NCBI RefSeq assembly: GCF_009827055.1
Contig: NZ_WUMK01000006.1
Location: 62,001-126,000 of the forward strand
Length of the DNA stretch: 64,000 nt
From: Shinella kummerowiae
Lineage (GTDB): Bacteria > Pseudomonadota > Alphaproteobacteria > Rhizobiales > Rhizobiaceae
Direction: 5' to 3'
Part shown: positions 1 to 11,771 of the stretch, one piece after another
Numbering within the stretch: position 1 is the stretch's first letter
Layout of the letters: the number at the start of each line of letters is the position of its first letter
Notes under the pieces: model-generated
Databases searched by the model: none
What the model saw: only the letters and a program-made list of their open reading frames with translations
Told to the model about the DNA's origin: nothing
Made by a program: the position numbers and the translations under genes

Positions 1-1166
1 ACGACCATCGCGGGGCGCGTCCAGCTATACATCTGCTGCAGTTCCGTCCGGCGCGGATGGCCGGAAACGTGCACCAGCGCCTCGCTATCGGTAATGACGT
101 TGATGCCCTGTTCGACCAGGCCGTTCTTGATGTCGTTGATCGCCTTCTCGTTGCCCGGAATGGCACGCGAGGAGAAGATGATCGTATCGCCATCCGTGAA
201 GGCGACATTGCGCATCTCATCGCGGGCGATCTTGGCGAGCGCCGCGCGCGGCTCACCCTGACTGCCCGTCAGGATGACGACGACCTTGTCGCGCGGGATG
301 TAACCGAACTCGTCTTCCGCAATGAACGGCTTCAGGCCTTCCATCAGGCCGATATCTCGGGCGACCTCGGTCACGCGCTTCATGGAACTGCCGAGCAGCA
401 GCACCTCGCGCCCGGCGGCTTCCGCAGCCTGGGCGATCGAACGGATACGACCGACATTCGAGGAGAAGGTGGTGATGCCCACCCTGCCCTCGGCGGCTTC
501 GATGATTTTGGTGAGGCTTTCGGAGACTTCGCGCTCCGAGGGCGAGACGCCGTCGCGCAACGCGTTCGTGCTGTCGCAGATCAGCGCTAGCACGCCCTCG
601 TCGCCGAGTTTGCGGAAGCGCGCTTCGTCGGTCAGCGGCCCGAGCGACGGATCGAGGTCGATCTTCCAGTCGCCGGTATGGATGACGGTGCCGAGCGGCG
701 TCTTGATCGCCAGCGACATCGGCTCGGGGATGGAGTGGTTGACGCCGACCGCCTCGATTTCGAAAGGGCCGACATTGATGCGGTCGCCCTGCTTGAAGAT
801 CGTCACCGGGATTTCGGTGCGGCTGCGCTCGTAGTTGCGCTTGGCTTCCAGCATGCCCGCCGTGAAGGGCGAGGCATAGACCGGGACGTTGAGGCCCGGC
901 CAGAGATCGTTCAGCGCGCCATAATGGTCTTCGTGGGCATGAGTGATGATGATGCCCTTGAGCTTTTCACGCTCCTTGGCGAGAAAACGGATATCGGGCA
1001 GCACCAGGTCGACGCCCGGCAGGTCCGGCCCCGGAAAGGTGACGCCGCAATCGACCATGATCCACTGGCGGTTCTCCTTCGGGCCGTAGCCGTAGAGCGC
1101 GAGGTTCATGCCGATTTCGCCGACGCCGCCAAGCGGCAGGAATACCAGTTCGTCTTGTTTTGCCAT
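1..1166 (-). CDS. rnj: Ribonuclease J (C-terminus cut by window edge)
   Basis: Cytoplasmic metallo-beta-lactamase/beta-CASP nuclease for RNA processing and decay (endo- and 5'-exonuclease in the family). I translated it from the sequence: it starts MAKQDELVFLPLGGVGEIG at the ATG at 1166 and stays open to position 1. The zinc-binding HxHxDH motif is visible as THAHEDHYGAL around residue 80, followed by HTGDWKID. The beta-CASP part shows SRAIPGNE and, just before the edge, VSGHPRRTEL. About 388 residues are present of the roughly 550 usual for the family, so the C-terminal domain lies outside. It is the last gene seen of the nuo-birA run, 15 bases after birA, so it may be cotranscribed with it. 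Confidence 0.95.
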   Translation of the reverse strand, partial: MAKQDELVFLPLGGVGEIGMNLALYGYGPKENRQWIMVDCGVTFPGPDLPGVDLVLPDIRFLAKEREKLKGIIITHAHEDHYGALNDLWPGLNVPVYASPFTAGMLEAKRNYERSRTEIPVTIFKQGDRINVGPFEIEAVGVNHSIPEPMSLAIKTPLGTVIHTGDWKIDLDPSLGPLTDEARFRKLGDEGVLALICDSTNALRDGVSPSEREVSESLTKIIEAAEGRVGITTFSSNVGRIRSIAQAAEAAGREVLLLGSSMKRVTEVARDIGLMEGLKPFIAEDEFGYIPRDKVVVILTGSQGEPRAALAKIARDEMRNVAFTDGDTIIFSSRAIPGNEKAINDIKNGLVEQGINVITDSEALVHVSGHPRRTELQQMYSWTRPAMV

Positions 1167-1181
1167 CGGCTTCAAAAAGTC

Positions 1182-1949
1182 CTATCCAAAAAATACGTCG
1201 CCGGCCGCGATCAGTCGCGTGCCGCCGTCATCCGTCTCCAGTTTCAGGAGACCTGTATCATCAATTCCGGAAAAGCGCCCGGAAATAGAACGGTCGGGAA
1301 GGTTGACCGTTATGTTTTCGCCAATGCCGCCAGCCACCTGTTTCCAGCGTTCCATGATGGCGGAAATACCGTGGCCGCCGTCCCACAGCGCAAGGGTTTC
1401 GGCCATGGACTGGAAGAGATAGGCGAAAAGTTCGTCAGGGGAAGCGAAGGCGCCGAATTCACGCAACGTCGCGACGGGATAGAGCGGCGCATCCGGCGCC
1501 ACCGACACGTTGATGCCGATACCGATCACCAGGCCATGCCGACCGTCGGGCAGCGTCTCGCCTTCGATCAGGATGCCGCAGACCTTGCGGCGATCCACCA
1601 GGATGTCGTTCGGCCATTTGATCACGACCTCGGCGGCATCGAGCGGCATGATGCGGCTCACCGCGTCCTGCACGGCGACTGCGACGGCGAGCGGCAGGGA
1701 GCCAAGCCGATCCATCGGTGCCGGATCGGTCAGGAGCAGCGAGGCGTAGAGATTGCCGGGCTCGGAGAACCAGGCGCGACCGCGCCGCCCACGCCCGCCC
1801 GTCTGCCGTTCCGCGGTGATCCAGAGACCGGAAAGCGCGCCCTTTCGGGCGCGCTCCAGGCATTCCGTATTGGTCGAGCCCACATCGCTGAGCGCCTCGT
1901 GCCGGAAGTCATCGAGCGACATCCGGCGCGGGTGACTGGGCCCGCTCAA
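1182..1949 (-). CDS. birA: Biotin--[acetyl-CoA-carboxylase] ligase, monofunctional
   Basis: Activates biotin with ATP and attaches it to biotin carboxyl carrier proteins. The biotin-binding loop [10 protein letters not shown] lies near residue 51 and the [19 protein letters not shown] core follows near residue 110; a small C-terminal domain ends the protein. There is no N-terminal winged-helix domain, so this is the class I form without the repressor function of E. coli BirA. The open frame begins with a TTG at 1949 whose first bases overlap the nuoN stop. An ATG at 1922 ([10 protein letters not shown]) is a good alternative start and would give 246 residues. The close link to nuoN suggests translation coupled to the complex I operon. 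Confidence 0.93.
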   Translation of the reverse strand: MSGPSHPRRMSLDDFRHEALSDVGSTNTECLERARKGALSGLWITAERQTGGRGRRGRAWFSEPGNLYASLLLTDPAPMDRLGSLPLAVAVAVQDAVSRIMPLDAAEVVIKWPNDILVDRRKVCGILIEGETLPDGRHGLVIGIGINVSVAPDAPLYPVATLREFGAFASPDELFAYLFQSMAETLALWDGGHGISAIMERWKQVAGGIGENITVNLPDRSISGRFSGIDDTGLLKLETDDGGTRLIAAGDVFFG

Positions 1950-3388
1950 AAGAAGGTCCGTGCCGCAGCTTCGGCCGCGTTGCCGATCGGGCCACCGATC
2001 AGCACGTAACCGAGGACGAACAGGCCGGACAGGCCGAAGACCAGCTTCAGTTCGCCGGCGGTGCGGGCAAATTCGCCCGTCGCCTCATCGAACCACATCA
2101 CCTTGATGATGCGCAGATAGTAGTAGGCGCCGACGACAGAGGCGAGCACACCGATGATGGCGAGCGCGTAGAGGTGCGCCTCGATCGCCGCCATGAAGAC
2201 GAAATACTTGGCGAAGAAACCCGCCATCGGCGGAATGCCGGCAAGCGAGAACATCAGGATCGTCAGCACGGTGGCCATGAAGGGGTTGGTCGAGGAGAGG
2301 CCCGACAGATCATCGATGTTCTCGACATTGCCGCCTTCCTTGCGACGCATGGCGAGGATGCAGGCAAAGGTGCCGAGCGTCATCACCATGTAGATCAGCA
2401 TATAGAGTGCCACGCCACGCACGCCGGCCATGGAGCCGGAAGCGAGGCCGACAAGCGCGTAGCCCATGTGACCGATCGAGGAATAGGCCATCAGGCGCTT
2501 GATGTTGCGCTGGCCGATCGCGGCGAACGAGCCAAGCAGCATGGAGGCGATCGAGATGAACACGACAACCTGCTGCCAGTCGGCGACGACCGGCTGGAAG
2601 GCTTCGATGACGATGCGCACCAGCATGGCCATGGCAGCGACCTTCGGCGCGGCCGCGAAGAAGGCCGTGACGGGGGTCGGCGCACCTTCATAAACGTCCG
2701 GCGTCCACATGTGGAAGGGCACGGCCGAGATCTTGAAGGCGAGACCGGCGAGGATGAACACCAGGCCGAAGACGAGGCCGAGCGAACGGCCTTCCGCCGT
2801 CAAGGCGGCGGCGATTTCCTGGAAACCGATCTGGCCGGTGAAACCGTAGACCAGCGACATGCCGTAGAGCAGCATGCCCGAGGAAAGTGCGCCGAGCACG
2901 AAGTATTTCAGGCCAGCTTCCGTGGAGCGCAGGCTGTCGCGGTTGATCGCGGCGACGACGTAAAGCGCCAGCGACTGCAGTTCCAGCGCGAGATAGAGCG
3001 ACAGCAGGCTGTTGGCCGAGATCATCAACAGCATGCCGAGCGTCGAAAGCACGATGAGGACGGGGAACTCGAAGCGGTCGAGCTGTTCCGAGCGGGCGTG
3101 GCCGACGGTCATCACCATGGCGGTGATGGAACCGATCAGCGCCAGCACCTTCATGAACTTGGCGAAGGCATCGGAAACGAAGGCGCCGCCATAGGCCTGG
3201 CCCTCGCCGGTGGCAAGCACCAGCCAGAGGCCGGAGATGATGAGCAGCGCGACGGCAAGGCCGGTCACAGTCGTACCCGAGCGCTCGCCGGAAAACACAC
3301 CGACCATCAACAGGGCGAGCGCACCGACGGCAAGAATGATCTCCGGGATCGAGAGCTGAAGGCTGGCGAGGATTGTATCAGCAGTCAT
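1946..3388 (-). CDS. nuoN: NADH-quinone oxidoreductase subunit N
   Basis: Antiporter-like membrane subunit of respiratory complex I, part of the proton-pumping arm. The protein has 480 residues and is hydrophobic throughout, with about 14 predicted transmembrane segments. Family hallmarks include the segment around [14 protein letters not shown] (about residue 130), the discontinuous-helix lysine region [20 protein letters not shown] (about 220-240) and the [17 protein letters not shown] stretch. The length matches the family. It is the last nuo gene of the operon, following nuoM by 16 bases, and its stop overlaps the birA start. Confidence 0.98.
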   Translation of the reverse strand: MTADTILASLQLSIPEIILAVGALALLMVGVFSGERSGTTVTGLAVALLIISGLWLVLATGEGQAYGGAFVSDAFAKFMKVLALIGSITAMVMTVGHARSEQLDRFEFPVLIVLSTLGMLLMISANSLLSLYLALELQSLALYVVAAINRDSLRSTEAGLKYFVLGALSSGMLLYGMSLVYGFTGQIGFQEIAAALTAEGRSLGLVFGLVFILAGLAFKISAVPFHMWTPDVYEGAPTPVTAFFAAAPKVAAMAMLVRIVIEAFQPVVADWQQVVVFISIASMLLGSFAAIGQRNIKRLMAYSSIGHMGYALVGLASGSMAGVRGVALYMLIYMVMTLGTFACILAMRRKEGGNVENIDDLSGLSSTNPFMATVLTILMFSLAGIPPMAGFFAKYFVFMAAIEAHLYALAIIGVLASVVGAYYYLRIIKVMWFDEATGEFARTAGELKLVFGLSGLFVLGYVLIGGPIGNAAEAAARTFF

Positions 3389-3404
3389 GTCTTGGGTCCC
3401 GTCG

Positions 3405-4916
3405 TCAGTTCGCCGTCAGCGCAACGGATTGCGCCGCCTGCAGAGCCGCGGAGTAGTTATTGAGCAGCGCGTCGACCGAAGCCGCCGTCGCATCGAACAC
3501 CGGCGCCGGATAGACGCCGTAGAAGATCGTGAGGATCACGAGCGGATAGAGCAGCAGCTTCTCGCGCATATCCAGATCGAGCAGCGACTTCAGGCTTTCC
3601 TTCTCGAGCGCACCGAAGATCACCCGGCGGTAGAGCCAGAGCGCGTAGGAGGCCGAGAGGATGACGCCGGTGGTGGCAAAGAGTGCCACCCAGGTGTTGG
3701 CGCGGAAGATGCCGATCAGCGTCATGAACTCGCCGACGAAACCCGACGTGCCGGGAAGGCCGACGTTTGCCATGGTGAAGATCATGAAGGCGACGGCATA
3801 TTTCGGCATGTTGTTGACGAGGCCGCCATAGGCCGCGATCTCGCGGGTATGCAGCCGGTCATAGACGACGCCGACGCAGAGGAAGAGCGCGCCGGAGACG
3901 ATGCCGTGCGAAAGCATCTGGAAGATAGCGCCCTGGAGACCCTGCGCGTTCGCCGCGAAGATACCCATGGTCACATAGCCCATGTGGGCGACCGACGAGT
4001 AGGCGATCAGCTTCTTGATGTCGTCCTGCATCAGCGCCACCAGCGAGGTGTAGATGATGGCGATGACCGACAGCGCGAAGACGAAGGGCGCGAAATAGTC
4101 GGAAGCGAGCGGGAACATGGCGAGCGAGAAACGGATGAAGCCGTAGCCGCCGAGCTTCAGGAGCACGCCTGCCAGGATGACCGAACCCGCCGTCGGCGCC
4201 TGCACGTGTGCATCCGGAAGCCAGGTGTGGACCGGCCACATCGGCATCTTCACCGCGAAGGAAGCGAAGAAGGCGAGCCACAGCCAGGTCTGCATATGCG
4301 GCGGGAAGCTGTAGGCGAGCAGTTCGGTGATGTCGGTCGTGCCGGCCTGCCAATACATCGCCATGATGGCGAGCAGCATCAGCACCGAGCCGAGCAGCGT
4401 GTAGAGGAAGAACTTGTAGGAGGCGTAGACGCGATCCTTGCCGCCCCAGACACCGATGATGATGAACATCGGAATAAGGCCGGCTTCGAAGAACACGTAG
4501 AACAGCACGATATCGAGCGACACGAAGACGCCGACCATGAACACTTCCAGCAACAGGAAGGCGATCATGTATTCGCGCAGGCGCTTCTCGACCGAATGCC
4601 AGCTTGCGAGCACGCAGAACGGCATCAGGAAGGTCGAGAGAATGACGAACAGCATGGAGATGCCGTCGACGCCGAGATGGTACGAAATACCGGTGCCGAG
4701 CCACTCGGCCTTCTCGACCATCTGGAAGCCGGGATTGGCGTTGTCGAAACCGATCCAGATGAAGAGCGAGAGAACGAAGGTGAAGACCGTCGTCAGCAGC
4801 GACACGTTCAGGATGTTGCGCCGGCCATACGGGCTGTCTTCCCGCGTCAGCAGCAGAAGCGCCACGCCGACGAGCGGGAGGAAGGTGACCGCTGAAAGAA
4901 TGGGCCAATCGGTCAT
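3405..4916 (-). CDS. nuoM: NADH-quinone oxidoreductase subunit M
   Basis: Second of the three antiporter-like proton-channel subunits of complex I. It has 503 residues with many transmembrane helices. The conserved glutamate and lysine regions are visible as [17 protein letters not shown] (about residue 140) and [23 protein letters not shown] (about 225-245). The later [18 protein letters not shown] stretch is also typical. Its ATG overlaps the TGA of nuoL by one base (TGATG), which indicates translational coupling. Size and order are those of standard nuo operons. Confidence 0.98.
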   Translation of the reverse strand: MTDWPILSAVTFLPLVGVALLLLTREDSPYGRRNILNVSLLTTVFTFVLSLFIWIGFDNANPGFQMVEKAEWLGTGISYHLGVDGISMLFVILSTFLMPFCVLASWHSVEKRLREYMIAFLLLEVFMVGVFVSLDIVLFYVFFEAGLIPMFIIIGVWGGKDRVYASYKFFLYTLLGSVLMLLAIMAMYWQAGTTDITELLAYSFPPHMQTWLWLAFFASFAVKMPMWPVHTWLPDAHVQAPTAGSVILAGVLLKLGGYGFIRFSLAMFPLASDYFAPFVFALSVIAIIYTSLVALMQDDIKKLIAYSSVAHMGYVTMGIFAANAQGLQGAIFQMLSHGIVSGALFLCVGVVYDRLHTREIAAYGGLVNNMPKYAVAFMIFTMANVGLPGTSGFVGEFMTLIGIFRANTWVALFATTGVILSASYALWLYRRVIFGALEKESLKSLLDLDMREKLLLYPLVILTIFYGVYPAPVFDATAASVDALLNNYSAALQAAQSVALTAN

Positions 4917-6913
4917 CAGAGGGAGCTCCCGAGCATCATCCAGGTAACGAGTGCTGCAATACCCAGCAGCATCGCGAATGCGTAGTGATAAAGGTAACCG
5001 GTCTGGAGGCGCACGACGCGATCCGTGACGTCCAGCACGCGGGCGGCGATGCCGTTCGGGCCGAGACCGTCGATGACGGAACCGTCACCCTTCTTCCAGA
5101 GGAACTTGCCGATCCGCATGGCGGGGCGGACGAAGAGGAAGTCGTACAGCTCGTCGAAGTACCACTTGTTGAGCAGGAACTGGTAGAGACCGCGGTGCTG
5201 CTCGGCGAGGTACTTCGGCGTTTCCGGCGAGCGGATGTACATGTACCAGGCGGTGACGAAGCCCAGTGCCATGGCCGCGAACGGGCTCCACTTCACCCAC
5301 TTCGGAACGTGATGGTATTCGTTCACGAGGTCATTGCCCGGCAGCGTGAAGAGTGCGCCCTGCCAGAATTCGGCGTAGTGGTGGCCGTAGAAATACTCGA
5401 CGAAGATCACGCCTGCGACGACCGCGCCTGCGGCGAGCAGGTAGAGCGGGATCAGCATGACGGCCGGCGATTCATGCACGTGGTGCATGACATCGGCGGA
5501 CGCGCGCGGCTTGCCGAAGAACGTCATGAAGGCCAGACGCCAGGAATAGAAGCTGGTGAAGAGCGCAGCGATGACCAAGAGCACGAAGGCGAAACCGGCG
5601 ACCGGGCTGTGCGAGGCGAAGGCGGATTCGATAATCGCGTCCTTCGAGAAGAAGCCGGCGAAACCGATGACCGTGCCCGGGATGCCGACGCCTGTCAGCG
5701 CCAGCGTGCCGATCGTCATCATCCAGAAGGTGATCGGGATGTGCTTGCGCAGGCCACCCATGTAACGCATGTCCTGCTCGCCATCGACGGCGTGGATGAC
5801 CGAACCGGCGCCAAGGAACAAGAGCGCCTTGAAGAAGGCGTGCGTGAAGAGGTGGAAGATCGCCGCGCCATAGGCGCCGATGCCGAGTGCCACGAACATG
5901 TAGCCGAGCTGCGAGCAGGTCGAGTAGGCGATGACGCGCTTGATGTCGTTCTGCACGAGGCCGACCGTCGCCGCGAAGAAGGCGGTGATGGCGCCGACGA
6001 GCGTCACGACCATCAGAGCGGTGTGCGACAGTTCGAACAGCGGCGACATGCGGGCGACGAGGAAGACGCCGGCGGTGACCATGGTCGCCGCGTGGATGAG
6101 GGCCGAAACCGGGGTCGGGCCTTCCATCGCGTCCGGCAGCCAGGTGTGCAGCAGGAACTGCGCCGACTTGCCCATCGCGCCCATGAAGAGCAGCAGGCAG
6201 GTGGCGGTCAGCGCATGCGACTTGTCGAGCGTCATGCCGAAGAGGTTGATGACGGGTTCGGCAGCGTCCGCAGCGCCTTCAGCCGGCAGGTAGGTCGCGG
6301 CGGTGGCGAAGATCGTCTCGAGGTTGATCGAGCCGAACAGCACGAACACGGCGGAAATGCCCAGAATAAAACCGAAGTCACCGACGCGGTTGACGATGAA
6401 GGCCTTCATGGCGGCGGCACAGGCCGACGGCTTCTTGTACCAGAAGCCGATCAGCAGGTAGGACGCCAGGCCCACGCCTTCCCAGCCGAAGAACATCTGC
6501 AGCAGATTGTCCGACGTCACCAGCATGAGCATGGCGAAGGTGAAGAGCGACAGGTAGGCGAAGAAGCGCGGCCGATGCGGATCGTGGTGCATGTAGCCGA
6601 TCGAATAGACGTGCACGAGCGTCGAGACCGAGTTCACCACGACGAGCATCACGGCTGTCAGCGTATCGACGCGGAACGCCCATTCGACATCGAGGCCGCC
6701 GGACTGGATCCAGCGCAGCACACTGACCTTGACCATCTCCGTCTCGCCCATGGCGACATCGAAGAAGACGACCCACGACAGGGCTGCCGCCAGGATCATG
6801 AAGCCGGAGGTAACATATTCGGACGCCTTGGCGCCGATGGCATTGCCGCCGATGCCGGCGATCAGGAAGCCGGTCAAAGGAAGGAAGACGATTGCCTTGA
6901 TGATGGTATCCAT
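4916..6913 (-). CDS. nuoL: NADH-quinone oxidoreductase subunit L
   Basis: Largest antiporter-like subunit of complex I, at the distal end of the membrane arm, with the long lateral helix at its C-terminus. It has 665 residues. Typical segments are [19 protein letters not shown] (about residue 135-155), [31 protein letters not shown] (from about 235) and [22 protein letters not shown]. The C-terminal [15 protein letters not shown]-type end is normal, although here the R is preceded by VRLQ. The ATG at 6913 lies 7 bases after the nuoK stop. Confidence 0.98.
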   Translation of the reverse strand: MDTIIKAIVFLPLTGFLIAGIGGNAIGAKASEYVTSGFMILAAALSWVVFFDVAMGETEMVKVSVLRWIQSGGLDVEWAFRVDTLTAVMLVVVNSVSTLVHVYSIGYMHHDPHRPRFFAYLSLFTFAMLMLVTSDNLLQMFFGWEGVGLASYLLIGFWYKKPSACAAAMKAFIVNRVGDFGFILGISAVFVLFGSINLETIFATAATYLPAEGAADAAEPVINLFGMTLDKSHALTATCLLLFMGAMGKSAQFLLHTWLPDAMEGPTPVSALIHAATMVTAGVFLVARMSPLFELSHTALMVVTLVGAITAFFAATVGLVQNDIKRVIAYSTCSQLGYMFVALGIGAYGAAIFHLFTHAFFKALLFLGAGSVIHAVDGEQDMRYMGGLRKHIPITFWMMTIGTLALTGVGIPGTVIGFAGFFSKDAIIESAFASHSPVAGFAFVLLVIAALFTSFYSWRLAFMTFFGKPRASADVMHHVHESPAVMLIPLYLLAAGAVVAGVIFVEYFYGHHYAEFWQGALFTLPGNDLVNEYHHVPKWVKWSPFAAMALGFVTAWYMYIRSPETPKYLAEQHRGLYQFLLNKWYFDELYDFLFVRPAMRIGKFLWKKGDGSVIDGLGPNGIAARVLDVTDRVVRLQTGYLYHYAFAMLLGIAALVTWMMLGSSL

Positions 6914-6920
6914 GACCCGA

Positions 6921-7229
6921 TCAGCCCTTCATCATATTGACGTCTTCGACGGCGATCGAACCGCGGTTGCGGTAGAAGACGACGAGAATTGCAAGACCGA
7001 TGGCCGCTTCCGCAGCCGCGACGGTCAGAATGAACAGCGCGAAGACCTGGCCGACGATATCGTTCAGGAAGGCCGAGAACGCGACCATGTTGATGTTGAC
7101 CGCAAGCAGGATGAGCTCGATCGACATCAGGATGACGATGACGTTCTTCCGGTTCAGGAAGATGCCGAAGACGCCGAGGGTGAACAGGATGGCGCTGACG
7201 GTGAGATAGTGGGAAATACCGATTTCCAT
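6921..7229 (-). CDS. nuoK: NADH-quinone oxidoreductase subunit K
   Basis: Small membrane subunit of complex I (homologue of ND4L), contributing to the proton path between NuoH and the antiporter-like subunits. It has 102 residues, as usual, with three transmembrane helices. Two membrane glutamates are visible, in [17 protein letters not shown] and in [14 protein letters not shown]. It lies between nuoJ (26 bases upstream) and nuoL (7 bases downstream), as in other nuo operons. Confidence 0.98.
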   Translation of the reverse strand: MEIGISHYLTVSAILFTLGVFGIFLNRKNVIVILMSIELILLAVNINMVAFSAFLNDIVGQVFALFILTVAAAEAAIGLAILVVFYRNRGSIAVEDVNMMKG

Positions 7230-7255
7230 GATGCTTTTCCTTGGGTCCCGCTGCC

Positions 7256-7870
7256 TCAGATGCCCTGACCGGGCTTCACCTTGACGACCTCGACGGCGGT
7301 TTCCGGCGTGCGGGCAACCTGCTGCGAGATATTCTGGCGCTTGATATGTGGCTTGTGGCGCAGCGTCAGCACGATCGCACCGATCATTGCGACGAGCAGC
7401 ACGAGGCCGGCGATCTGGAAGAAGTAGACGTAGTGCGTGTAGAGCACGTCGCCGAGGGCCGCGGTGTTTTCGCGCTGGGCGACCGGCGGGATCGGCATCG
7501 AGATGTTGCTGGCGATCTCCGGCGAGAACGTCGAGCCACCAACGACGATGACCAACTCGGCCGCAAGGATGAGGCCGATCAGCGCGCCGACCGGGGCATA
7601 TTCAAGCGCGCCGGAGCGCAGCTCCGCAAAATCGATGTCGAGCATCATGACGACGAAGAGGAAGAGAACCGCAACCGCGCCGACATAGACGACCAGCAGG
7701 ATCATCGCCAGGAACTCGGCGCCCGTCAGCAGGAACAGGCCCGCCGAATTGAAGAAGGTGAGGATCAGGAACAGCACGGAGTAAACCGGATTCCTGGACG
7801 CGATCACCATGAAGGCGGACGCCACCGCCACGAAGGCGAACAGATAGAAGAATAGAGCCTGCAGACCCAT
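7256..7870 (-). CDS. nuoJ: NADH-quinone oxidoreductase subunit J
   Basis: Membrane subunit of complex I (homologue of ND6). It has 204 residues with five hydrophobic segments. The conserved stretch [29 protein letters not shown], from about residue 52, contains the pi-bulge transmembrane helix of the family. The C-terminal tail is polar and ends in a short basic/valine-rich stretch. The ATG at 7870 is about 100 bases downstream of the nuoI stop, a slightly larger gap than elsewhere in this operon. Confidence 0.97.
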   Translation of the reverse strand: MGLQALFFYLFAFVAVASAFMVIASRNPVYSVLFLILTFFNSAGLFLLTGAEFLAMILLVVYVGAVAVLFLFVVMMLDIDFAELRSGALEYAPVGALIGLILAAELVIVVGGSTFSPEIASNISMPIPPVAQRENTAALGDVLYTHYVYFFQIAGLVLLVAMIGAIVLTLRHKPHIKRQNISQQVARTPETAVEVVKVKPGQGI

Positions 7871-7973
7871 TTTGGTGCCTTTTCGTCTTCCCCGGAGAAG
7901 ATCCCCTCCCCCGTCGAAGCCTGACGAACCGTCTCGTCAGGCACTTACATTCATTATGCCTTTCCGCCCGATA

Positions 7974-8465
7974 TCAGCGGTAAGGCGAGTCCATCGCGAT
8001 GTTGCGGGCGATTTCCCGCTCCCAGCGATCGCCGTTTTCGAGCAGCTTCTGCTTGTCGTAGTAGAGCTCCTCGCGCGTCTCGGTCGCGAACTCGAAGTTC
8101 GGGCCTTCGACGATGGCGTCGACCGGGCAGGCTTCCTGGCAGAAACCGCAATAGATGCACTTCACCATGTCGATATCGTAACGCACCGTGCGGCGCGTGC
8201 CGTCGTTGCGGCGCGGACCCGCCTCGATGGTGATGGCCTGAGCGGGACAGATCGCCTCGCACAGCTTGCAGGCGATGCAGCGCTCTTCACCGTTCGGATA
8301 ACGGCGCAGCGCATGCTCGCCGCGGAAGCGCGGGGAGACCGGGCCCTTTTCGAAGGGATAGTTCACCGTCGCCTTGGGACGGAAGAAGTAACGCATCGAC
8401 AGGAAGAACGCGCCGACGAATTCCTTGAGGAACAGCGAATTGACGGCTTGGGAGAGACTAGCCAT
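7974..8465 (-). CDS. nuoI: NADH-quinone oxidoreductase subunit I
   Basis: Carries the two [4Fe-4S] clusters N6a and N6b that pass electrons towards NuoB in the hydrophilic arm of complex I. Both ferredoxin motifs are clear: [12 protein letters not shown] (about residue 63) and [12 protein letters not shown] (about residue 102). I chose the ATG at 8465 ([12 protein letters not shown], 163 residues, the usual length). A GGAG Shine-Dalgarno sits six bases before it, inside what would otherwise be a four-residue extension from a TTG at 8477. Confidence 0.98.
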   Translation of the reverse strand: MASLSQAVNSLFLKEFVGAFFLSMRYFFRPKATVNYPFEKGPVSPRFRGEHALRRYPNGEERCIACKLCEAICPAQAITIEAGPRRNDGTRRTVRYDIDMVKCIYCGFCQEACPVDAIVEGPNFEFATETREELYYDKQKLLENGDRWEREIARNIAMDSPYR

Positions 8466-8501
8466 TTCAAGCTCCAATGCTGCTGAGGTGGGGCGCGGTC
8501 C

Positions 8502-9548
8502 TCATGCGGACCAGCCCGTCAGCTTCAGCACGAATGCAACGATAACGACCATGGCGAGCGAGATCGGAAGGAAGACCTTCCAGCCGAGACGCATGAGCTG
8601 GTCGTAGCGGTAGCGCGGCACGAAGGCCTTCACCATCGCGAACATGAAGAAGACGAAACATGCCTTCAGGACGAACCAGACGATGCCGGGAACCCAGTTC
8701 AGGAACCAGACGTCGACCGGAGGCAGCCAGCCGCCGAGGAAGAGGATGGTCGTCAGCGCGCACATCAGGCAGATGGCCGCATATTCGCCGAGCATGAACA
8801 TCATGTACGGGGTGGAGCCGTACTCGACCATGAAGCCGGCGACGAGTTCGGATTCCGCTTCCGGCAGGTCGAAGGGCGGGCGGTTCGTTTCGGCGAGCGC
8901 CGAGATGAAGAACACCACGAACATCGGGAACAGCGCCAGCCAGTGCCAGTCGAGGAACGAACCCGGCAGGCCGATCATCGTGCCGACGCCGTCGCGCTGC
9001 GAGTTGACGATATCCGTCAGGTTCAGCGAACCGACGCAGAGGAGAACGGTGACGATGACGAAGCCGATCGACACTTCGTAGGACACCATCTGTGCCGCGG
9101 AACGCAGCGCGCCGAGGAACGGGTACTTCGAGTTCGAAGCCCAACCGCCCATGATGATGCCGTACACTTCAAGCGAGGAGATCGCGAAGATGTAGAGGAT
9201 GCCGACATTGATGTTGGCGATGACCCAGCCATCGTTGAGCGGCACGACCGCCCAGGTGGCGAGTGCCAGCGTCACCGAGACGAGCGGCGCCAGAAGGAAG
9301 ATCACCTTGTTGGCGGTCGCCGGGATCACCGGCTCCTTGAAGACGAACTTCAGGAGGTCGGCGAAGGACTGGAACAGGCCCCAGGGACCGACGACGTTCG
9401 GGCCACGGCGCAACTGCACAGCCGCCCAGATCTTGCGGTCGGCGAGAAGCACGTAGGCGATGAAGACCAGCAGCGCGACCAAGAGCAGCAGCGACTGCGC
9501 CACCATGATCAGGCCGGGCCAAACGTAGGTCGAAATGAAAGCGTCCAT
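8502..9548 (-). CDS. nuoH: NADH-quinone oxidoreductase subunit H
   Basis: Membrane subunit of complex I (ND1 homologue) that forms much of the quinone-binding chamber at the junction of the two arms. It has 348 residues and about eight or nine transmembrane helices. Family signatures visible are the early [20 protein letters not shown] (about residue 37-56), the glutamate-rich loop [20 protein letters not shown] (about 210-230) and [15 protein letters not shown] near the end. It lies 20 bases downstream of nuoG, the normal order. Confidence 0.98.
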   Translation of the reverse strand: MDAFISTYVWPGLIMVAQSLLLLVALLVFIAYVLLADRKIWAAVQLRRGPNVVGPWGLFQSFADLLKFVFKEPVIPATANKVIFLLAPLVSVTLALATWAVVPLNDGWVIANINVGILYIFAISSLEVYGIIMGGWASNSKYPFLGALRSAAQMVSYEVSIGFVIVTVLLCVGSLNLTDIVNSQRDGVGTMIGLPGSFLDWHWLALFPMFVVFFISALAETNRPPFDLPEAESELVAGFMVEYGSTPYMMFMLGEYAAICLMCALTTILFLGGWLPPVDVWFLNWVPGIVWFVLKACFVFFMFAMVKAFVPRYRYDQLMRLGWKVFLPISLAMVVIVAFVLKLTGWSA

Positions 9549-9568
9549 ACCGTCTTATTCCTTCGCGC

Positions 9569-11647
9569 TCATTCCGCCGCGGCTTTGAAATTGTTGCGGG
9601 CAAGCGCCGAGCACTCGGCCATGACCGCGGAGGCGCGCGCTATCGGGTTCGTCAAATAGAAGTCTTTGATCGGAGACGCAAACCCGGAATTCGCCATCGT
9701 CCCGCCTTTTTTCGCAAGTGCGGAAAGATCGGCGATTTCGCCAGCCGCAATCTCGTCGATCTGGGCGAAATGCGGGTGCGCCGCATAGAGCTTCGCGCGC
9801 AGCTGCACGAGCGAATCGAACGGCAGCTTCTTGCCCAGCACATCGGAGAGAGCACGCAGGATCGCCCAGTCTTCGCGGGCATCGCCCGGTGCGAAGCCGG
9901 CGCGGCTGCCCATCTGGACGCGGCCTTCGGTGTTGACCCAGGTGCCCGACTTTTCGGTATAGGCGGCACCCGGCAGGATGACGTCGGCGACATGCGCCGC
10001 ATTGTCGCCGTGCGAGCCGATATAGACCGTGAAGGCGCTCTTCTTCGAGAAATCCATCTCGTCGGCGCCGAGCAGGAAGAGCACGTCGGTGCCATCAAGC
10101 ATGTCGGCTGCCGCCTTGCCGCCCTCGCCCGGCACGAAGCCGAGGTCGAGGCCGCCGACGCGCGAGGCTGCGGTGTGCAGAACGGCAAGACCGTTCCAGT
10201 CCGCCTTCACCGCACCGACTTTTTCCGCCAGCGCGGTGACGGCCGAGAGAACCGCCAGACCATCGGCACGCGACAGCGCGCCCTGGCCGATGATGATCAT
10301 CGGACGCGCGGCCTTCTTCAGCTTGGCGGCGAACTTGACCGAACCGTCGATCAGGCCGGAGAGCGTATCCGTGCCGGCGCCGAGATATTCGTAGCCGTAG
10401 CGCAGTTCGCCCTGTTCGCCGATCACGCCGATCGGGAAGTTGTCCATGCGCCAGCGCTTGCGGATGCGGGCGTTCAGCACCGCAGCTTCGAGGCGTGGGT
10501 TGGAGCCGACGATCAACAGGGCGTCGGCCTGCTCGATGCCTTCGATGGTCGGGTTGAACAGGTAGCTGGCGCGGCCGAGCGACGGATCGAGCGCCGAACC
10601 GTCCTGACGGCAATCAATGCTCTTGGAACCGAGCGATGCCATCAGTTCGCGCAGCGCGAACATTTCCTCGACGGAGGCGAGATCGCCGGCGATCGCGCCG
10701 ATGCGGTCACCGGAGGTAGCGGCGACGGCGGCCTTGATGGCGCCGAAGGCGTCCGCCCAGGTGGCCGGCTGGAGACGTCCATCCTTGCGGACATACGGAC
10801 GGTCGAGGCGCTGGGTCTTCAGGCCATCCCAGATGAAGCGGGTCTTGTCGGAGATCCACTCTTCGTTGATCTCTTCATTGACGCGCGGAAGGATGCGCAT
10901 GACTTCGCGGCCACGCGTATCGACGCGGATCGCCGAGCCGAGGGCATCCATGACGTCGATCGATTCGGTCTTGTTCAGTTCCCACGGACGGGCCGTGAAG
11001 GCGAAGGGCTTGGAGGTGAGCGCGCCGACCGGGCAGAGGTCGACCACGTTGCCCTGAAGCTCGGAGGTCATCGCCTGTTCGAGATAGGTGGTGATCTCGG
11101 CATCCTCGCCGCGGCCGATCAGGCCAAGCTCGGTGATGCCGGCCACTTCCGTCGTGAAGCGAACGCAACGCGTGCAGTGAATGCAGCGGTTCATGATCGT
11201 CTTGACGAGCGGGCCGATATACTTGTCCTCGACCGCGCGCTTGTTTTCGGCGTAGCGCGACGAGTCGATGCCGAAGGCCATCGCCTGGTCCTGCAGGTCG
11301 CATTCGCCGCCCTGGTCGCAGATCGGGCAATCCAGCGGATGGTTGATGAGCAGGAACTCCATCACGCCTTCGCGCGCCTTCTTGACCATCGGCGTGGTCG
11401 TGAAGACTTCCGGCGCTTCGCCGTTCGGGCCGGGACGGAGGTCGCGCACGCCCATGGCGCAGGAGGCCGCCGGCTTCGGCGGGCCGCCCTTCACCTCGAC
11501 GAGACACATGCGGCAGTTGCCGGCAACCGACAGCCGCTCGTGGAAACAGAAGCGCGGAACCTCGGCGCCCGCCTCCTCACACGCCTGAAGCAGCGTGAAG
11601 TGATCCGGGACTTCGATTTCTTTTCCGTCGACTTTCAGCTTTGCCAT
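9569..11647 (-). CDS. nuoG: NADH-quinone oxidoreductase subunit G
   Basis: Iron-sulfur subunit of the NADH-oxidising arm of complex I. The N-terminal ferredoxin-like part has the [2Fe-2S] pattern [19 protein letters not shown] (about residue 34-53). It is followed by [21 protein letters not shown] (with the NuoG histidine region just before) and the [4Fe-4S] motif [11 protein letters not shown] with CPVGAL downstream. The rest is the molybdopterin-oxidoreductase-like domain. At 692 residues it has the mitochondrial/alphaproteobacterial length, shorter than the roughly 900 of E. coli NuoG. The ATG at 11647 is 124 bases after the stop of the helix-hairpin-helix gene. Confidence 0.98.
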   Translation of the reverse strand: MAKLKVDGKEIEVPDHFTLLQACEEAGAEVPRFCFHERLSVAGNCRMCLVEVKGGPPKPAASCAMGVRDLRPGPNGEAPEVFTTTPMVKKAREGVMEFLLINHPLDCPICDQGGECDLQDQAMAFGIDSSRYAENKRAVEDKYIGPLVKTIMNRCIHCTRCVRFTTEVAGITELGLIGRGEDAEITTYLEQAMTSELQGNVVDLCPVGALTSKPFAFTARPWELNKTESIDVMDALGSAIRVDTRGREVMRILPRVNEEINEEWISDKTRFIWDGLKTQRLDRPYVRKDGRLQPATWADAFGAIKAAVAATSGDRIGAIAGDLASVEEMFALRELMASLGSKSIDCRQDGSALDPSLGRASYLFNPTIEGIEQADALLIVGSNPRLEAAVLNARIRKRWRMDNFPIGVIGEQGELRYGYEYLGAGTDTLSGLIDGSVKFAAKLKKAARPMIIIGQGALSRADGLAVLSAVTALAEKVGAVKADWNGLAVLHTAASRVGGLDLGFVPGEGGKAAADMLDGTDVLFLLGADEMDFSKKSAFTVYIGSHGDNAAHVADVILPGAAYTEKSGTWVNTEGRVQMGSRAGFAPGDAREDWAILRALSDVLGKKLPFDSLVQLRAKLYAAHPHFAQIDEIAAGEIADLSALAKKGGTMANSGFASPIKDFYLTNPIARASAVMAECSALARNNFKAAAE

Positions 11648-11771
11648 ATCTGCTTTCCCGCTTTTGACGTGGAACCCCGCGTCTCGCCAGCGCCATTCTC
11701 TCCGGCCTTCGTTCCGGGCCCTTGCCCGGCCCTTCGGCCTTTGTTCTCAACTCACCGGTCCCGGTGGAGCC

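Noticed and set aside
2174-6940. Long open frames on the plus strand opposite nuoN, nuoM and nuoL (up to 651 residues)
   Set aside because: They are mirror frames of the nuo genes in high-GC DNA. They are full of charged residues (His, Glu, Asp, Arg), have no family similarity, and the minus-strand products are certain.
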